NCBI GenBank assembly: GCA_027576995.1
Contig: JANBQC010000415.1
Coordinates: 1 to 25,404 of the forward strand
DNA from: Dimargaris cristalligena
Taxonomy: Eukaryota; Kickxellomycota; Dimargaritomycetes; Dimargaritales; Dimargaritaceae
Direction of reading: 5' to 3'
DNA length: 25,404 nt
The notes under the pieces are model-generated. The model did no database searches. It had not been told where the DNA came from and saw only the letters and a list, made by a program, of their open reading frames with translations. Below, piece by piece: positions 9,693-19,387 of this stretch. The position numbers and the translations under genes were made by a program. The stretch's first letter is position 1; each line of letters starts with the position of its first letter.

Positions 9693-10469
9693 ATGAGTAA
9701 CTCAACGAAGTCTCCCGTCGGTTCCGGGTCCGCCCAGAACACGGCGGCCCCCTCCAATGCCCGCGTCACCCCCCACATGGTGCCCGTGGCCCCGCGCATT
9801 CCCAAGTCCGCGCAGGAAAAAGAACAGACCCGGCGCCTGATTGTCGTGCTGGAACAAGCCACCCTGGAGATCCACAAGGTGGGCAAGGACAAGGAAGCCC
9901 GCTACCAGCTCCTCAACTGCGACGACCACAAGAACGTCCTCCGCAAACTCAACAAGGACGTGACCGATTACCGCCCGGACATTACCCACCAGTGTTTGTT
10001 GACCCTCTTGGACAGTCCGATTAACAAGGCCGGTTTACTCCAGGTGTTCATTCACACCCGCGACAATGTGCTCATTGAAATTAACCCCCAGGTGCGGATT
10101 CCCCGGACCTTCAAGCGTTTCGCCGGGCTCATGGTCCAGCTGCTGCACAAACTGAGTATCCGTTCCGTCAACGGGTCCGAACGCCTGCTGCAGGTCATCA
10201 AGAACCCCATCACCGACCATATCCCCGCCAATTCTTACAAGATTGCCCTGTCGTACGACGCCCCCACCGTCCGTCTTTCCACGTATTTTAAGTCGCTGCC
10301 TCAGGATCGGTCGATTGTGGTCTCCGTCGGTGCCATGGCCCACGGTGACGATGTGTTCGCCGACCATTACGTCAACGAGAAAATCGGGGTCAGCGAGTAT
10401 CCCCTCTCGGCCTCCGTGGCCTGCGGTAAGGTCTGCTGTGCCCTCGAGGATCTATGGGATATCTTGTAA
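9693..10469 (+). CDS. EMG1: 18S rRNA pseudouridine N1-methyltransferase Emg1/Nep1
   Basis: SPOUT-class methyltransferase that N1-methylates a hypermodified pseudouridine of 18S rRNA and is needed for small-subunit assembly in the nucleolus. One exon, 258 residues; human is 244 and yeast 252. The first ~45 residues are a low-complexity Ser/Pro/Ala tail. The fold starts at [18 protein letters not shown]. Family motifs follow: LLNCDDH, the signature [20 protein letters not shown] then [20 protein letters not shown] with [10 protein letters not shown], the AdoMet-loop VGAMAHG, and the closing [14 protein letters not shown] chose the ATG at 9693 because the in-frame sequence upstream has no earlier ATG and resembles a leader. 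AATAAA at 10501-10506, 32 bases after the stop, is a good poly(A) candidate. Confidence 0.96.
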   Translation: MSNSTKSPVGSGSAQNTAAPSNARVTPHMVPVAPRIPKSAQEKEQTRRLIVVLEQATLEIHKVGKDKEARYQLLNCDDHKNVLRKLNKDVTDYRPDITHQCLLTLLDSPINKAGLLQVFIHTRDNVLIEINPQVRIPRTFKRFAGLMVQLLHKLSIRSVNGSERLLQVIKNPITDHIPANSYKIALSYDAPTVRLSTYFKSLPQDRSIVVSVGAMAHGDDVFADHYVNEKIGVSEYPLSASVACGKVCCALEDLWDIL

Positions 10470-10500
10470 TCAACCCTTTTCCGCCGAAGCATCGCGCAAT

Positions 10501-10506
10501 AATAAA
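10501..10506 (+). terminator. Possible polyadenylation signal of EMG1
   Basis: AATAAA begins 32 bases after the EMG1 stop codon. Position and sequence fit a poly(A) signal. Confidence 0.4.
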
Positions 10507-10629
10507 CTCACAGTTAGGGGTGTCTAAGGAAATGGGTCCGGTGAAGTGACTGCTGTCCAGTGGAGGGCTTTCTATTCTAATTAAACGGCTCCAGGCCGGC
10601 CATTTCCAGGGGTTTTTGCAGTATGTCTC

Positions 10630-10657
10630 TTTTTTTCATTTTCATTTTCATTTTCAA
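10630..10657. repeat. CATTTT hexamer microsatellite
   Basis: About four copies of CATTTT in a row, within a T-rich stretch 160 bases after the EMG1 stop. A simple repeat. Confidence 0.55.
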
Positions 10658-11609
10658 TTCAATTTCAAAGTTCGACTCTTTCCCGTGTGTATCTTGACTA
10701 TGGACAAGCCTTTGTGTATTAGCTTTTTGTTTTTTTATTTTATTTTAAAAAAAATATATATTTCGGAAGAAAATATGAAACTCCACGTACCTAAATTTTC
10801 TCGCTCATCGATTTCTTTTCATCATTTTTTTCATTTTAGCATACTAGCCCATCAACCTATAAAACCCCCGGATTAATTGTGATCACTTCCTTGTAAACAA
10901 ATTGGTTTGACGAGAAGGGAGTAGCTAACTTGATAGTGGGAATGAGCCTTTGGGTAACCTGGGTAGGGTTTTACCAAATGTGAGATTTGTGCTGATTTCC
11001 ATCCCCGTTTCTCACAATAATTCGAGTATTGTAACCAGACAATCTGTAGTTCCAATAGTTGACTGGGTTTTAGGATTCGTTTTTTGATTAAATAAACTGA
11101 TCGCCATAAATTCACCCGATTCATCCCCACTCGCCGTGTTTACGAAAATACACATCGTCTTTCAGTTTTTCTTCTCGTCAGCAACAGCCTATTTCTAATC
11201 AAAAGGAGTAACCCCAAAAATTGCATTTAGAATAAAGTGTGAACCATGCAATCATCATCTTAACGGCCAGAGCTAGTGCTGAGGATATGACTATATACAT
11301 ACATATTAATAGCGAATGCCGTTACTACGTTGACTTACTAAACACTCCCGAGACCACTCATGCAAATTATTTATATATGACTGATTCGAAATCCAAGAAC
11401 CTGCAAGCTTAGAGCACGCTTCGTCGCTCTGACCATGGTCACGTGGTGGTTATCAACTTTGGCCTAGATCAGGGCTACAAACCAACCGCTGTATTAGTAC
11501 CACCTTCACCATTGTCATCAAAAACTACCGACAAAGATACCACCCTCCAACCTCCCCCCCCATATATATAGACACATCCATTATAGGCATTATAATACTA
11601 GATGGCATC

Positions 11610-13619
11610 TTACAGTTGAAAGACAGTTTGCCGAATATCATCCGATCGGCGAATATTTTCCCATAAACGGACGCACTGACGGAGCCAGGAAAGTTCCGGG
11701 TTAGGGCCTTCTCCAGAGGCCCGGTGGAGGGGAAGGTGGGATCCGGGGGGGTTAGAGACAAAGGCCGGTACCCGCGTATCGTGAGTGATACGATGGCGGA
11801 GGGATTGGCGAAGCCGACCCAGGAGGTCCTCGGTGGCCATGGTAAAGGTGACCGGACCCGGCTGGTGGGTATTGTACGGTTGGGCGGGATCAAAGGGATT
11901 GAAGCAGGCAAATGAGGAATTGGGGGTCGGCTGGGAGGTGGCTGGTGAATAAATCACCGATTTTTGGTCGGGCAGGAAATGAATGTGAAGAGGTAGGTCG
12001 GACGTGGTGGGGGGAGAGGAGGAGGGATCGTCCAGGCTGGACGAGTCAGAGCGCGCTTGGATGAGGTCGGTCAGGGTGTTTTCTAGGACTGGTTTAAACG
12101 AGTTTAGATAAGCCCAGGCCGGACAGCGGTTAACGACCAGGTAGATTTCGGGTAAGCGGTTACGTCTATCCAATCGGTCGACAAACCCGGGAAGCCCCGA
12201 TGTCACCAGGGTATGTCGTTGATAGAGGGTGATTGCAGTAGCCAGAAACCGTAGCACCCGTTTATTGTCCCGACCGAGTTGTACCGTGGACACGGAGGTG
12301 TCGGAGGGCCGTACCAGTTTCTCCCCCTGCAGGGGCACCAGCAAGACGTCGCAAGTGGACAGAAGTAAATGGGACAACTGATAATACTGCAGTTGGTACC
12401 ACTGCGAGGGTCCCATATCGGTGGCTGTGATTAGACGTCGAAAAGCGCGTTCCCAGCTGCTGGAATCAAACAGAGATAGGGTATCAATCAAGAAATACCG
12501 CCGGGGGGTAATGAACAATTCGGCCCCTTGGATGGCCCGGTCTTTGGAGGGGGCGGGGGTTGGGAAACCGGAGTCCACCAGGGAAAGAAGGGTGGATTTC
12601 CCGGTACCCTTGGCTCCCAGGGTTCCAATGACCTGGTGTTGAGTGGCCGGACTTAGAAAAGGGACAACTGAGTCTTCGTCAATTTTCATTTGGCGAGTCA
12701 AAAAGGATAGAGCATTTCGGCATGGTCGGGCCAAGAGACCCGGCGGATTCGGGGGCTGCGGTACCGATTCAGCTTGGGTTTGGGCTGCCACCGCTCGACC
12801 CTCTCGACGGGGGGTGGTCGAATGGGATGTTGAGCCAGTCAGGCTAGGGGACAGAGAGTCCGTTGCCGGGGATGATCGAGAAGCAACTGGGGTTTTCAAC
12901 CCCCCTGAAGTTGACGATGGGCCCCCGGCCCTTTTTGATCGACCACTCTTTTGGGGGGAGCTCTTGGTGCTGGAGTCCAACTTGGGTACGAACAGGATAC
13001 CCTGAGACTTGGCTGATTTGGGTACCGACGGGCCGTTTGTTGTAGCCTCAATTGCTGGGTTTAGACCTCTGGTCCTGGCAGGTCCCCGGCTGGGCGCTTC
13101 GGGGCCGTCCGGTCGGGCGCTTCGAGGCTCTCCATGCTTAGAACTGCTGGAGTGATGGGCCGGGGGACGGTAAAGCCGCGGGTCTTGTGGCGGCGCACTG
13201 TACGACGCGATGGGTGGGGTTTGGGTCGGAGCCCCCGACCTGGATCGGCCCCGACCGGGGGATTCCGAGAAGTCTTTTCCTGCCGTCCGCGGCGCGGTTC
13301 CCTTCGAACCACTCGGGGTGGTGGTGTCCTTGGCTGGCGGGCGGTGTAATCGCAGGCCTTGCTGGGGCGATGCTACCACCGCCCCCTTTGTCGCGGTTCC
13401 CGAAATCTGACCCCGACCTCCTTTGACCGGCCGTGGGCCGTTGTTACCTTTGGCCTGACTAGCATTTAGCACCGGTGGGCGGTACAGCTGGGGGGAATTG
13501 GCCGTCGACTTTGGCACATCTCCTTGCACTTCAACCTCTACGGAAACCAACGCGTCTTGTGTAGGATCGTATAGTTTCCGACCATTGCTAGGTCGTCCTC
13601 TGGACGCCCGTTGGGCCAT
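11610..13619 (-). CDS. SMG9: SMG9-like nonsense-mediated decay factor
   Basis: SMG9 pairs with SMG8 and binds the kinase SMG1, which phosphorylates UPF1 during nonsense-mediated mRNA decay. One exon of 669 residues; human SMG9 is about 520. Residues 1-300 are disordered, rich in Ser, Pro, Gly and Arg, with KLYDPT (15-20) and three LYRPP/LHRPP repeats (44-50, 90-96, 148-154). The GTPase-like core starts near 305. Walker A is GAKGTGKS at 335-342 and a Walker B-like strand is YFLIDT (375-380). Further core strands are DVLLVPL (424-430) and EIYLVVNRC (491-499). A Ser/Pro insert at about 524-545 interrupts the core. The C-terminus (SWLRQCVRLWENIRRSD) matches the W-x(6)-W-x-x-(I/V)-R ending of animal SMG9. 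Neighbours share no role. The family call rests on core order and C-terminus and is strong but remote. Confidence 0.85.
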   Translation of the reverse strand: MAQRASRGRPSNGRKLYDPTQDALVSVEVEVQGDVPKSTANSPQLYRPPVLNASQAKGNNGPRPVKGGRGQISGTATKGAVVASPQQGLRLHRPPAKDTTTPSGSKGTAPRTAGKDFSESPGRGRSRSGAPTQTPPIASYSAPPQDPRLYRPPAHHSSSSKHGEPRSARPDGPEAPSRGPARTRGLNPAIEATTNGPSVPKSAKSQGILFVPKLDSSTKSSPQKSGRSKRAGGPSSTSGGLKTPVASRSSPATDSLSPSLTGSTSHSTTPRREGRAVAAQTQAESVPQPPNPPGLLARPCRNALSFLTRQMKIDEDSVVPFLSPATQHQVIGTLGAKGTGKSTLLSLVDSGFPTPAPSKDRAIQGAELFITPRRYFLIDTLSLFDSSSWERAFRRLITATDMGPSQWYQLQYYQLSHLLLSTCDVLLVPLQGEKLVRPSDTSVSTVQLGRDNKRVLRFLATAITLYQRHTLVTSGLPGFVDRLDRRNRLPEIYLVVNRCPAWAYLNSFKPVLENTLTDLIQARSDSSSLDDPSSSPPTTSDLPLHIHFLPDQKSVIYSPATSQPTPNSSFACFNPFDPAQPYNTHQPGPVTFTMATEDLLGRLRQSLRHRITHDTRVPAFVSNPPGSHLPLHRASGEGPNPELSWLRQCVRLWENIRRSDDIRQTVFQL

Positions 13620-15191
13620 GGAGAAACAACTACCCTAGCGGTGGAGAATGAGGGGGCAGAAATGGGGTGGCGGGGAGAGAGAGGGAGAGTCAAACGGAGT
13701 CGATGGAGCTAAGCCCAATGAAGCGGACCCAGTTGGACTAGAAATGCGAGGTAGGATGTACCGACAGTGGAGGCAGGGCCGTACGGATCGGACGTTCGGG
13801 GGAATCGGGGGGTATGTGGAGCGGAGCACGTCGATGGAGAGCACGACTACATACTCGGGTAGTGCACAACTCAGCAGGAATATCAGGTTACAGTGAATCT
13901 AATCCACGAGCAAGGCATGGGGGTGGCATGCAATGTTTGGAAGGGGCTGTGCTTGACGAAGGAGAGAAGGTGAATAACAGTTTGGGATCGGTCGAATAGT
14001 ATTGACAAACAAGGCTAGAATAAAGGGGAGAAAATGAAGCATGGCCAGTGTGGTTGAGCCATAAAGCATAGTAGAGTAGGTCTTTGAATTTAAATTGCCT
14101 TGGACAGATGGTACTGCACTGGGAAGGTTTTTACAGAGAAAGTTGTTGAGGGCGGGTATATTAATACCATGTGCGGTATTCTCCGCCATGTTCAACAGTA
14201 GGCCACAGTTGTAATTAAATGGCAGTGACAGTAGACCGCTACCGTCGAATATTCAGCTAAATACAGAGTAAAAGAGTCTTGTGCGCTTCAACCAATCGAT
14301 ATCAGCAGTGATTTACTAGAACCGTCGTAGATGTACAACTAACTGCCTCGTTCGGAGGGTATCGGTTATAGCCGAGCGGTCTAATATCAACCCCAAAAAG
14401 GGGAAAGGGCGTTATTGGCTAAAGGGGGGAGAAGTTGCCTTCGGGTTTTCCAGGGCCGGGGGTGGTTTTATTTGATGACTGGTACGCTTGCGACTCTCAC
14501 TCTATATTTCCCAATGAGCAGGACCACCACCACCACGGCTAATGGCTAAGCGCAGGCATGAGGAGGGGGGGGATGCCACTGCCATATGGGGGATACAAAT
14601 AAATGGAGTGTGAGTCGTCCTTTCATGTAAGATATTGGAGCCAGCAGGGCAAACAAACCAACAGTGAAAGTCATTTCCATTTCAGGGTGCCAAAAGAGAA
14701 CTATCTCCAACCGGGGTAATGTATATTATGTGTGGAGGGGGGTCCAACGGACATGCTTGGCCTTTTCCCCCCGTGCACGATGCCCGGAGCCAATAACGCA
14801 CCGACTCCTGTGGCCGGGAATGGATACGGCTCTCTACATTGGCCGACCAATCTTGCATCGAATCGGCGCACTGCGACTTCAGATGGGGCGGCGCATTTTC
14901 TTTCCACTCCATCTTGCCAGGATGTCTCTTTCTTTAGACATACTGACTATCTCTGAATCAATTAGCATGGCCTTTAAGCGGAAATCAGGTGATTTGTTAG
15001 ATAACCACGAAACAAGAGGAGTGCTGGGATTCCGGAGTGTGCAATCAGCGGCCGATCCGTCCAGCCCTGCGTTTCTGGCAGAATCATCCGATACCGACTG
15101 GCCGAGCTGGGCCAATGGCGCCCAAAGGTCTCTGGAGCGTGTGTGCGCAGAGCCGTAGGGTAGGGGTGGTTCCTTGCCATTGGCCCGGCAC

Positions 15192-15208
15192 GCCCAGGAG
15201 GCCTGGGC
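15192..15208. promoter_or_regulatory. GCCCAGG inverted repeat upstream of the desaturase
   Basis: GCCCAGG at 15192-15198 and its exact complement CCTGGGC at 15202-15208 are separated by AGG. A 7-bp dyad with a 3-bp spacer about 175 bases before the TATA box fits a dimeric transcription-factor site. The factor is unknown. Confidence 0.35.
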
Positions 15209-15383
15209 CTGGCAATAGGCTGGTGTCTATCTGTACTGTCTTCCAGGTCTTCTTTTCGCACCCATCGCCAACGTGCGCTACTAGCACACAGTATGGTTGG
15301 GGAAAAGGGCCAAAGCCGACTGGACAGTACAATCATCTCGCCCATGCATTCACCTTAATAGGGCCATATATATCTCGTTCCGA

Positions 15384-15391
15384 TATATAAA
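15384..15391 (+). promoter_or_regulatory. TATA box of the desaturase gene
   Basis: A perfect TATATAAA lies 226 bases upstream of the ATG at 15617 and is followed by a C/T-rich leader. This is the clearest core promoter in the window. Confidence 0.6.
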
Positions 15392-15616
15392 CCGGCTTCG
15401 GGGGCGTTCCTCGAATTCCCTTGCTATACCTCTAATTTTTGCTCCATTTTCTTTTCTTTTCCTCGGCTGCATTCGACTGTAGCTGCTACTTTGGCCTCCT
15501 TGCTGCAGTGCTCGTTGTTGTGATATATTGTATCACATCTCCCTCCATATTGACCCGGGTTGTTGTTTTTTCTTCTTACCACCCCACATTGCTGCACTAA
15601 CTAACATACCGACATT

Positions 15617-16762
15617 ATGGGTGAAAAAATCGAGTACCTGACTCCGTCCACGGACCTCGAGTCCACTTTCCAGCCCCCCAACATCGGCATCAAGGAGCTG
15701 CGCGATGCCGTGCCCGCCCACTGTTTCGAGCGCAGTGCCCTGCGGTCGTCCGTGTACGTCGCTCACGACTTTGCCCTCGTTGCCCTGTTCGTCTACCTGG
15801 CCAGCTTTATTGACACGGTGCTGCCCCCGTCACTACGGTTGTTGGCCTGGCCCCTGTACTGGGTCGCCCAGGGCATCGTCTGTACCGGTATCTGGGTCAT
15901 TGGCCACGAGTGCGGCCATCAATCGTACTCCTCGTCCAAATCCATCAACAACGCCGTTGGCTGGGTTCTGCACTCGGCCCTTCTGGTGCCCTTCTATTCC
16001 TGGCGCTACTCCCACTCCAACCACCACAAGGCCACCAACCACATGCAGCGCGACGAGGTGTTCGTTCCCAAGACCCGCCAGCAGCGTGAGGTGGCCCCCA
16101 CTGCTTCGGTGATCCCCTCGATCCTGGCTGCCTCGGATGATGCGCCCCTGATGACCCTCTACAACGTCGTAGGCATGACCATTGCCGGCTGGCCCCTGTA
16201 TCTGTTTACGAATGTATCCGGTCCCAAGTACGCCGAAGGGACCAACCACTTTGACCCCAATAGTGTGCTGTTCAAGCCCCACCAGTACAACAATATCTTG
16301 CTGTCCGACCTCGGTGTGCTGCTCACCCTAAGTGCCCTGGGCTACGCCAGCTACATCTTCTCGTTTCTTACCGTGGTCAAATTCTACGTTATCCCCTACT
16401 TCATGGTCAATTTCTGGCTGGTCACCATCACCTTTTTGCAGCATACCCACCCTTCCGTGCCCCATTACCGCCCCAAGGAGTGGACGTTTGTTCGCGGTGC
16501 TCTGTCTACCGTCGACCGCAGTTTCGGCCCCCTGCTCAACTACTGCCTCCACAACATCACCGATACCCACGTCGCCCACCACCTGTTCTCCACCATCCCC
16601 CACTACCACGCCATGGAAGCCACGCAGGCTATTCAAAAGGTGCTGGGTTCCTACTACTACAATGACCAAACTAACTGGGCCAAGGCCCTATGGGATACCA
16701 ATGCCCACTGCCGCTTTGTTGAAGACGAAGGCGAAATCCTGTTCTGGCGTCGCTCAGCCTAA
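15617..16762 (+). CDS. Membrane delta-12/omega-6 type fatty acid desaturase
   Basis: An ER-membrane di-iron desaturase. The likely reaction is insertion of the delta-12 double bond turning oleate into linoleate, with electrons from cytochrome b5. One exon, 381 residues; family members have about 380-420. All three histidine boxes are intact: HECGH at 97-101, HSNHH at 133-137 (context WRYSHSNHHKATNH) and HVAHH at 318-322 (context TDTHVAHHLFSTIPHYHA). Hydrophobic pairs lie at about 50-95, 180-200 and 227-275. HECGHQSYSSSKSINN and the TDTHVAHHLFSTIPHY region are characteristic of plant and fungal FAD2-like enzymes. Delta-12 versus delta-15 (omega-3) specificity cannot be settled by eye, as both share these boxes. 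The start at 15617 follows a TATA box and leader; no in-frame ATG upstream is plausible. Codon use is strongly GC3-biased, suggesting high expression. Confidence 0.93.
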   Translation: MGEKIEYLTPSTDLESTFQPPNIGIKELRDAVPAHCFERSALRSSVYVAHDFALVALFVYLASFIDTVLPPSLRLLAWPLYWVAQGIVCTGIWVIGHECGHQSYSSSKSINNAVGWVLHSALLVPFYSWRYSHSNHHKATNHMQRDEVFVPKTRQQREVAPTASVIPSILAASDDAPLMTLYNVVGMTIAGWPLYLFTNVSGPKYAEGTNHFDPNSVLFKPHQYNNILLSDLGVLLTLSALGYASYIFSFLTVVKFYVIPYFMVNFWLVTITFLQHTHPSVPHYRPKEWTFVRGALSTVDRSFGPLLNYCLHNITDTHVAHHLFSTIPHYHAMEATQAIQKVLGSYYYNDQTNWAKALWDTNAHCRFVEDEGEILFWRRSA

Positions 16763-19015
16763 CTCCCTCTCCAGTGATACTCTCCTCCCTTCTTCTGAGT
16801 CGCTGGAACACCTCCTAAAATCCACTATTGTACCTTTCCTCTTCTCCCTTGGTGGTTATCTTTTACCCACCAGGGCCCTTGGTTTTCCAAGTTCTCGTCC
16901 TTCGTTTTATTGTGACAATATATAAATATTTATTGCATTTCTCTTTGTGTTATCCTCTGCCCCTCTTTATTGAGTTAGGTTCAGAAAGCAACCGGAAGAA
17001 GCCCCCCGGTGGAGTTGTCAAGTGCCCCGGTTACCCCTCCTTCCAAACAGGTATTATTGCCGGAATATCAGCTGGTGGTGGAGGGGTGGTGGCCAGTCTT
17101 TCACATGTTGGGTGTGTTTAATTTCACCCGTAAATTGACATTCCAAATCTCCGTTGATCCAAAGACCTATTGGTTTAAATTTTTAAACAAGCAGCACGAT
17201 TTAGGGACTGTTGGCATATGTCGACGACGAGAAGAGGGGGGGAGGGGGAGCGCCCTCCTCCCTCTACTCTTCTCATCCACATTGGCCAGTTGTTTCACAA
17301 GATGGTCTAGATACATTGCGGTGTCGCCTGTAATTGCCTTGAACTGTAGTAGACTGTCTCGTATTAAGCAAGCAGAGGAAGTTTGTGATACGATGGTTGT
17401 ATGAAACATTTCCCTTACGGGACCTTGAGTTGGCTAAATAAGATTGGGTAAAATGCTGAAACATGAGGGGGAGAAGGGTCGATTTTCATTACATTTCATT
17501 ATTAGCCCGACACGGAATAAAATAGCATCAGGGCGTTTAAGAATATAATGTGGTTGGGAACATGCACCGAATCGCAGGATGCCCGCTTTCTTAGTGGCAC
17601 CGACGAGGAATATCACCGACAGCTCAATCAGGAAACAGCATTATTCATCCCCAAATAGGATTATTCCCATTGAAGTTGGGAAAACGGTGTTTCGTTTGGT
17701 CGAATTGGTCTATCCGATATTACAATCCCTCTCATTCTGAACTAATCAAATAATACTGTCGGGTGGAAGGAGAGTGGTCAGGGTAATTATATATTGGATG
17801 CCACGCCGTCGCCGCTGGCTTAGGCAGTTGGTGCCCAGATATGGTGTACCTTGCCGTTTGAGATTAGCCTGGTCCAATAGGGTATGTTCCACAAACCTTC
17901 TATTTCATCCCCACTCCTTATCTATATATCATACTCCCCAATTCCTTCCATTTTGGTCTTGACTTCTAAGCTGAATAAACGTGTATCGGCAAAGGTGTAT
18001 TCTATAGCGTAATTTTCGGGCGAATCCGTCGGACAGCAGGGGTGAAGTAGCCATTCTCTATCAGGATTAGGTGAGTTTAATTATGGCGATACCAACTGAC
18101 TAGAGATACATTGTATCCCCCCTTTGTTTCACCCACCCTGTCTCCCCGTACACACAACATCCCATTGGCCATAACAGCCGTAAGTTTTTGTCTTGGGGGC
18201 GGATAGTGGTCGAACGGTAGGTACGAGTCTCGAAAGTTAGGAACTACCGAATGGCCGTACTATTTGACAGTTCACAGCATAGCCATAATTGAGTATAGCG
18301 TACATACTGCGGGGCAGATGCAACCAGAGGCTGTCTAATGCAAAAACCATTGGGTGAGACGAACTGCAGACTGAAAACGAATATCCTATATATATTTTCT
18401 TAAAAGGCTCATTAAAGACTTTATAAAGCTGGACTGGATGTCGCCCAAAGTCATTTCATGATGACTATAATGAGATAAAACCCATATTCACTTTAGAATT
18501 GACTGTCATATTGAGAGTAGCCGAATTATAAAAGTGGGTAGTGGGATATAGGCTGATTTGCAATTAAAATCTCACATGAGTAACCATATCAAGTATCCAA
18601 GTATGATTAGCTCAAACTATTTTTCTATTACCATTAGTCTCAGCCAAAATGTGCAATTGCAGCCGCGTAAATTTACTGGATTTTATGGGTGGCTTTATTG
18701 AATATATTGAGGTTTGAAGATGCGGGTCGAGTAAACCCCGGATTTTATAAGGAAATTCAAATGTACAAAGGTTAAACCAAGTAAAGGGCTACTAAGCCGA
18801 TGCGATTAACTAGTATACAAATGTATAATGATAAATAATAAAAAAGCGGATCGATTCCAAGGCGATAAAACCCCTATTGACAACACTAAAAAATATAAAA
18901 GTATTCAGGGTGTGGCAGTGATAGTATAGTATTTTAAATATTTAATCGAGATTGACACAATGTCGGAAATCCACCACCATCAACCAGACAGGGAAACCGA
19001 ACAATTGCCGCTGGA
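16763..19015. other. Convergent spacer downstream of the desaturase
   Basis: About 2.25 kb between two convergent genes. It holds the second copy of the dispersed repeat (18328-18442). The plus-strand open frame at 17009-17404 has no motif and poor composition. From 17600 on the base composition becomes AT-rich and frames are short. I see no gene. Confidence 0.45.
18328..18442. repeat. Dispersed repeat, copy 2
   Basis: Matches 5961-5986 at 24 of 26 positions over AGGCTGTCTAATG to CCATTGG. It has a second matching block about 89 bases on (GACTTTATAAAGCTGG versus ACCTTATACAGCTGG). Same strand and order as copy 1, 12.4 kb away. Confidence 0.45.
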
Positions 19016-19240
19016 CTAGATCGTATTCGAATTCTTATTATTATTCCCTTTGAGGTTGTCGACTACAGCTCCGGTTACTTTATAACCGGCATAACCACCA
19101 CCCACCTTTGTAGCAAAAGAGCGGAATCCACGCTTGGCTAGTTGAGGCGAATGGACCGCGACAGGGGCCAGTGGGTGGGTCTGAGTGACAGTAGCCAGAA
19201 CGAAAACGAGGGTGAGGGCAGCGGTGGACTGGAACTTCAT
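19016..19240 (-). CDS. Small secreted peptide with Lys-Arg site
   Basis: A single-exon gene for 74 residues, of no known family. I start at the internal Met (19240, MKFQSTAALT) rather than an in-frame Met further upstream (19375). The former begins a classic signal peptide (KFQSTAALTLVFVLATVTQT, cleavage likely near TQTHPL), and the upstream stretch looks like leader sequence after a TATA box at 19380-19387. A short Pro-containing segment leads to LAKRGFRSF, where KR could be cut by a Kex2-type protease. That would release a basic, Gly-rich peptide of about 38 residues (GGGYAGYKVTGAVV, then an Asn/Lys-rich tail). There are no cysteines. The plan parallels the gene at 630-971. Alternative: an unprocessed small secreted protein. 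Function unknown. Confidence 0.6.
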   Translation of the reverse strand: MKFQSTAALTLVFVLATVTQTHPLAPVAVHSPQLAKRGFRSFATKVGGGYAGYKVTGAVVDNLKGNNNKNSNTI

Positions 19241-19379
19241 GGTCGGAAAATTGGTTAAAATTGGGCAGTGGGAGTGGGTTGAAGAAATCGGTGGTTGTGG
19301 AGGGGGGGAAGCGTGTAATTGTCGGATCGATAAACTGTGAATGGGTAATTGATAGTTGAAGAGAGGGTGGCCCACGCCA

Positions 19380-19387
19380 TATTTATA
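19380..19387 (-). promoter_or_regulatory. TATA box of the secreted-peptide gene
   Basis: TATAAATA on the minus strand, 140 bases upstream of the chosen ATG, preceded by CTCGGC (19388-19393). The same CTCGGC-TATA junction occurs at 23827-23841 on the plus strand. Confidence 0.5.

Larger units (their letters stand above)
10470..11609. other. Convergent spacer between EMG1 and SMG9
   Basis: The two flanking genes converge here, so this is mostly 3' flank. It has long T/A runs, a CATTTT hexamer repeat (about 10630-10657), and near 11431-11445 a perfect 10-bp palindrome GACCATGGTC overlapping a CACGTG box. Short open frames at 10616-10876 and minus 10873-11130 are low-complexity or unconvincing. 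No gene is called. Confidence 0.45.
13620..15616. other. Divergent spacer between SMG9 and the desaturase
   Basis: About 2 kb that should hold the SMG9 promoter (right of 13620, GA-rich on the plus strand) and the desaturase promoter. The desaturase side has CCAAT-type boxes near 15110 and 15177, a GCCCAGG palindrome at 15192-15208 and a TATA box at 15384-15391, then a C/T-rich leader. Open frames at 14664-15158 (plus) and 14974-15345 (minus) overlap on opposite strands with no recognisable motifs, so I do not call them. Minus 13899-14195 is also unconvincing. Confidence 0.45.

Noticed and set aside
14361..14400. TAGCCGAGCGGTCTAA, like the D-arm (A box) of a tRNA-Leu or tRNA-Ser
   Set aside because: No B box of the GGTTCGAATCC type follows at tRNA distance, and no acceptor stem can be paired.
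14664..15158. 164-residue plus-strand open frame upstream of the desaturase
   Set aside because: No motif or domain, odd composition, and an equally long minus-strand frame overlaps it. The region carries the desaturase promoter.
15833..16669. Long minus-strand and alternate-frame open stretches inside the desaturase gene
   Set aside because: Shadows of a GC3-rich coding sequence; the real frame has all three histidine boxes.
17009..17404. 131-residue plus-strand open frame after the desaturase
   Set aside because: No domain, low-complexity Arg/Glu/Gly stretch, no leader or TATA box. Likely chance.
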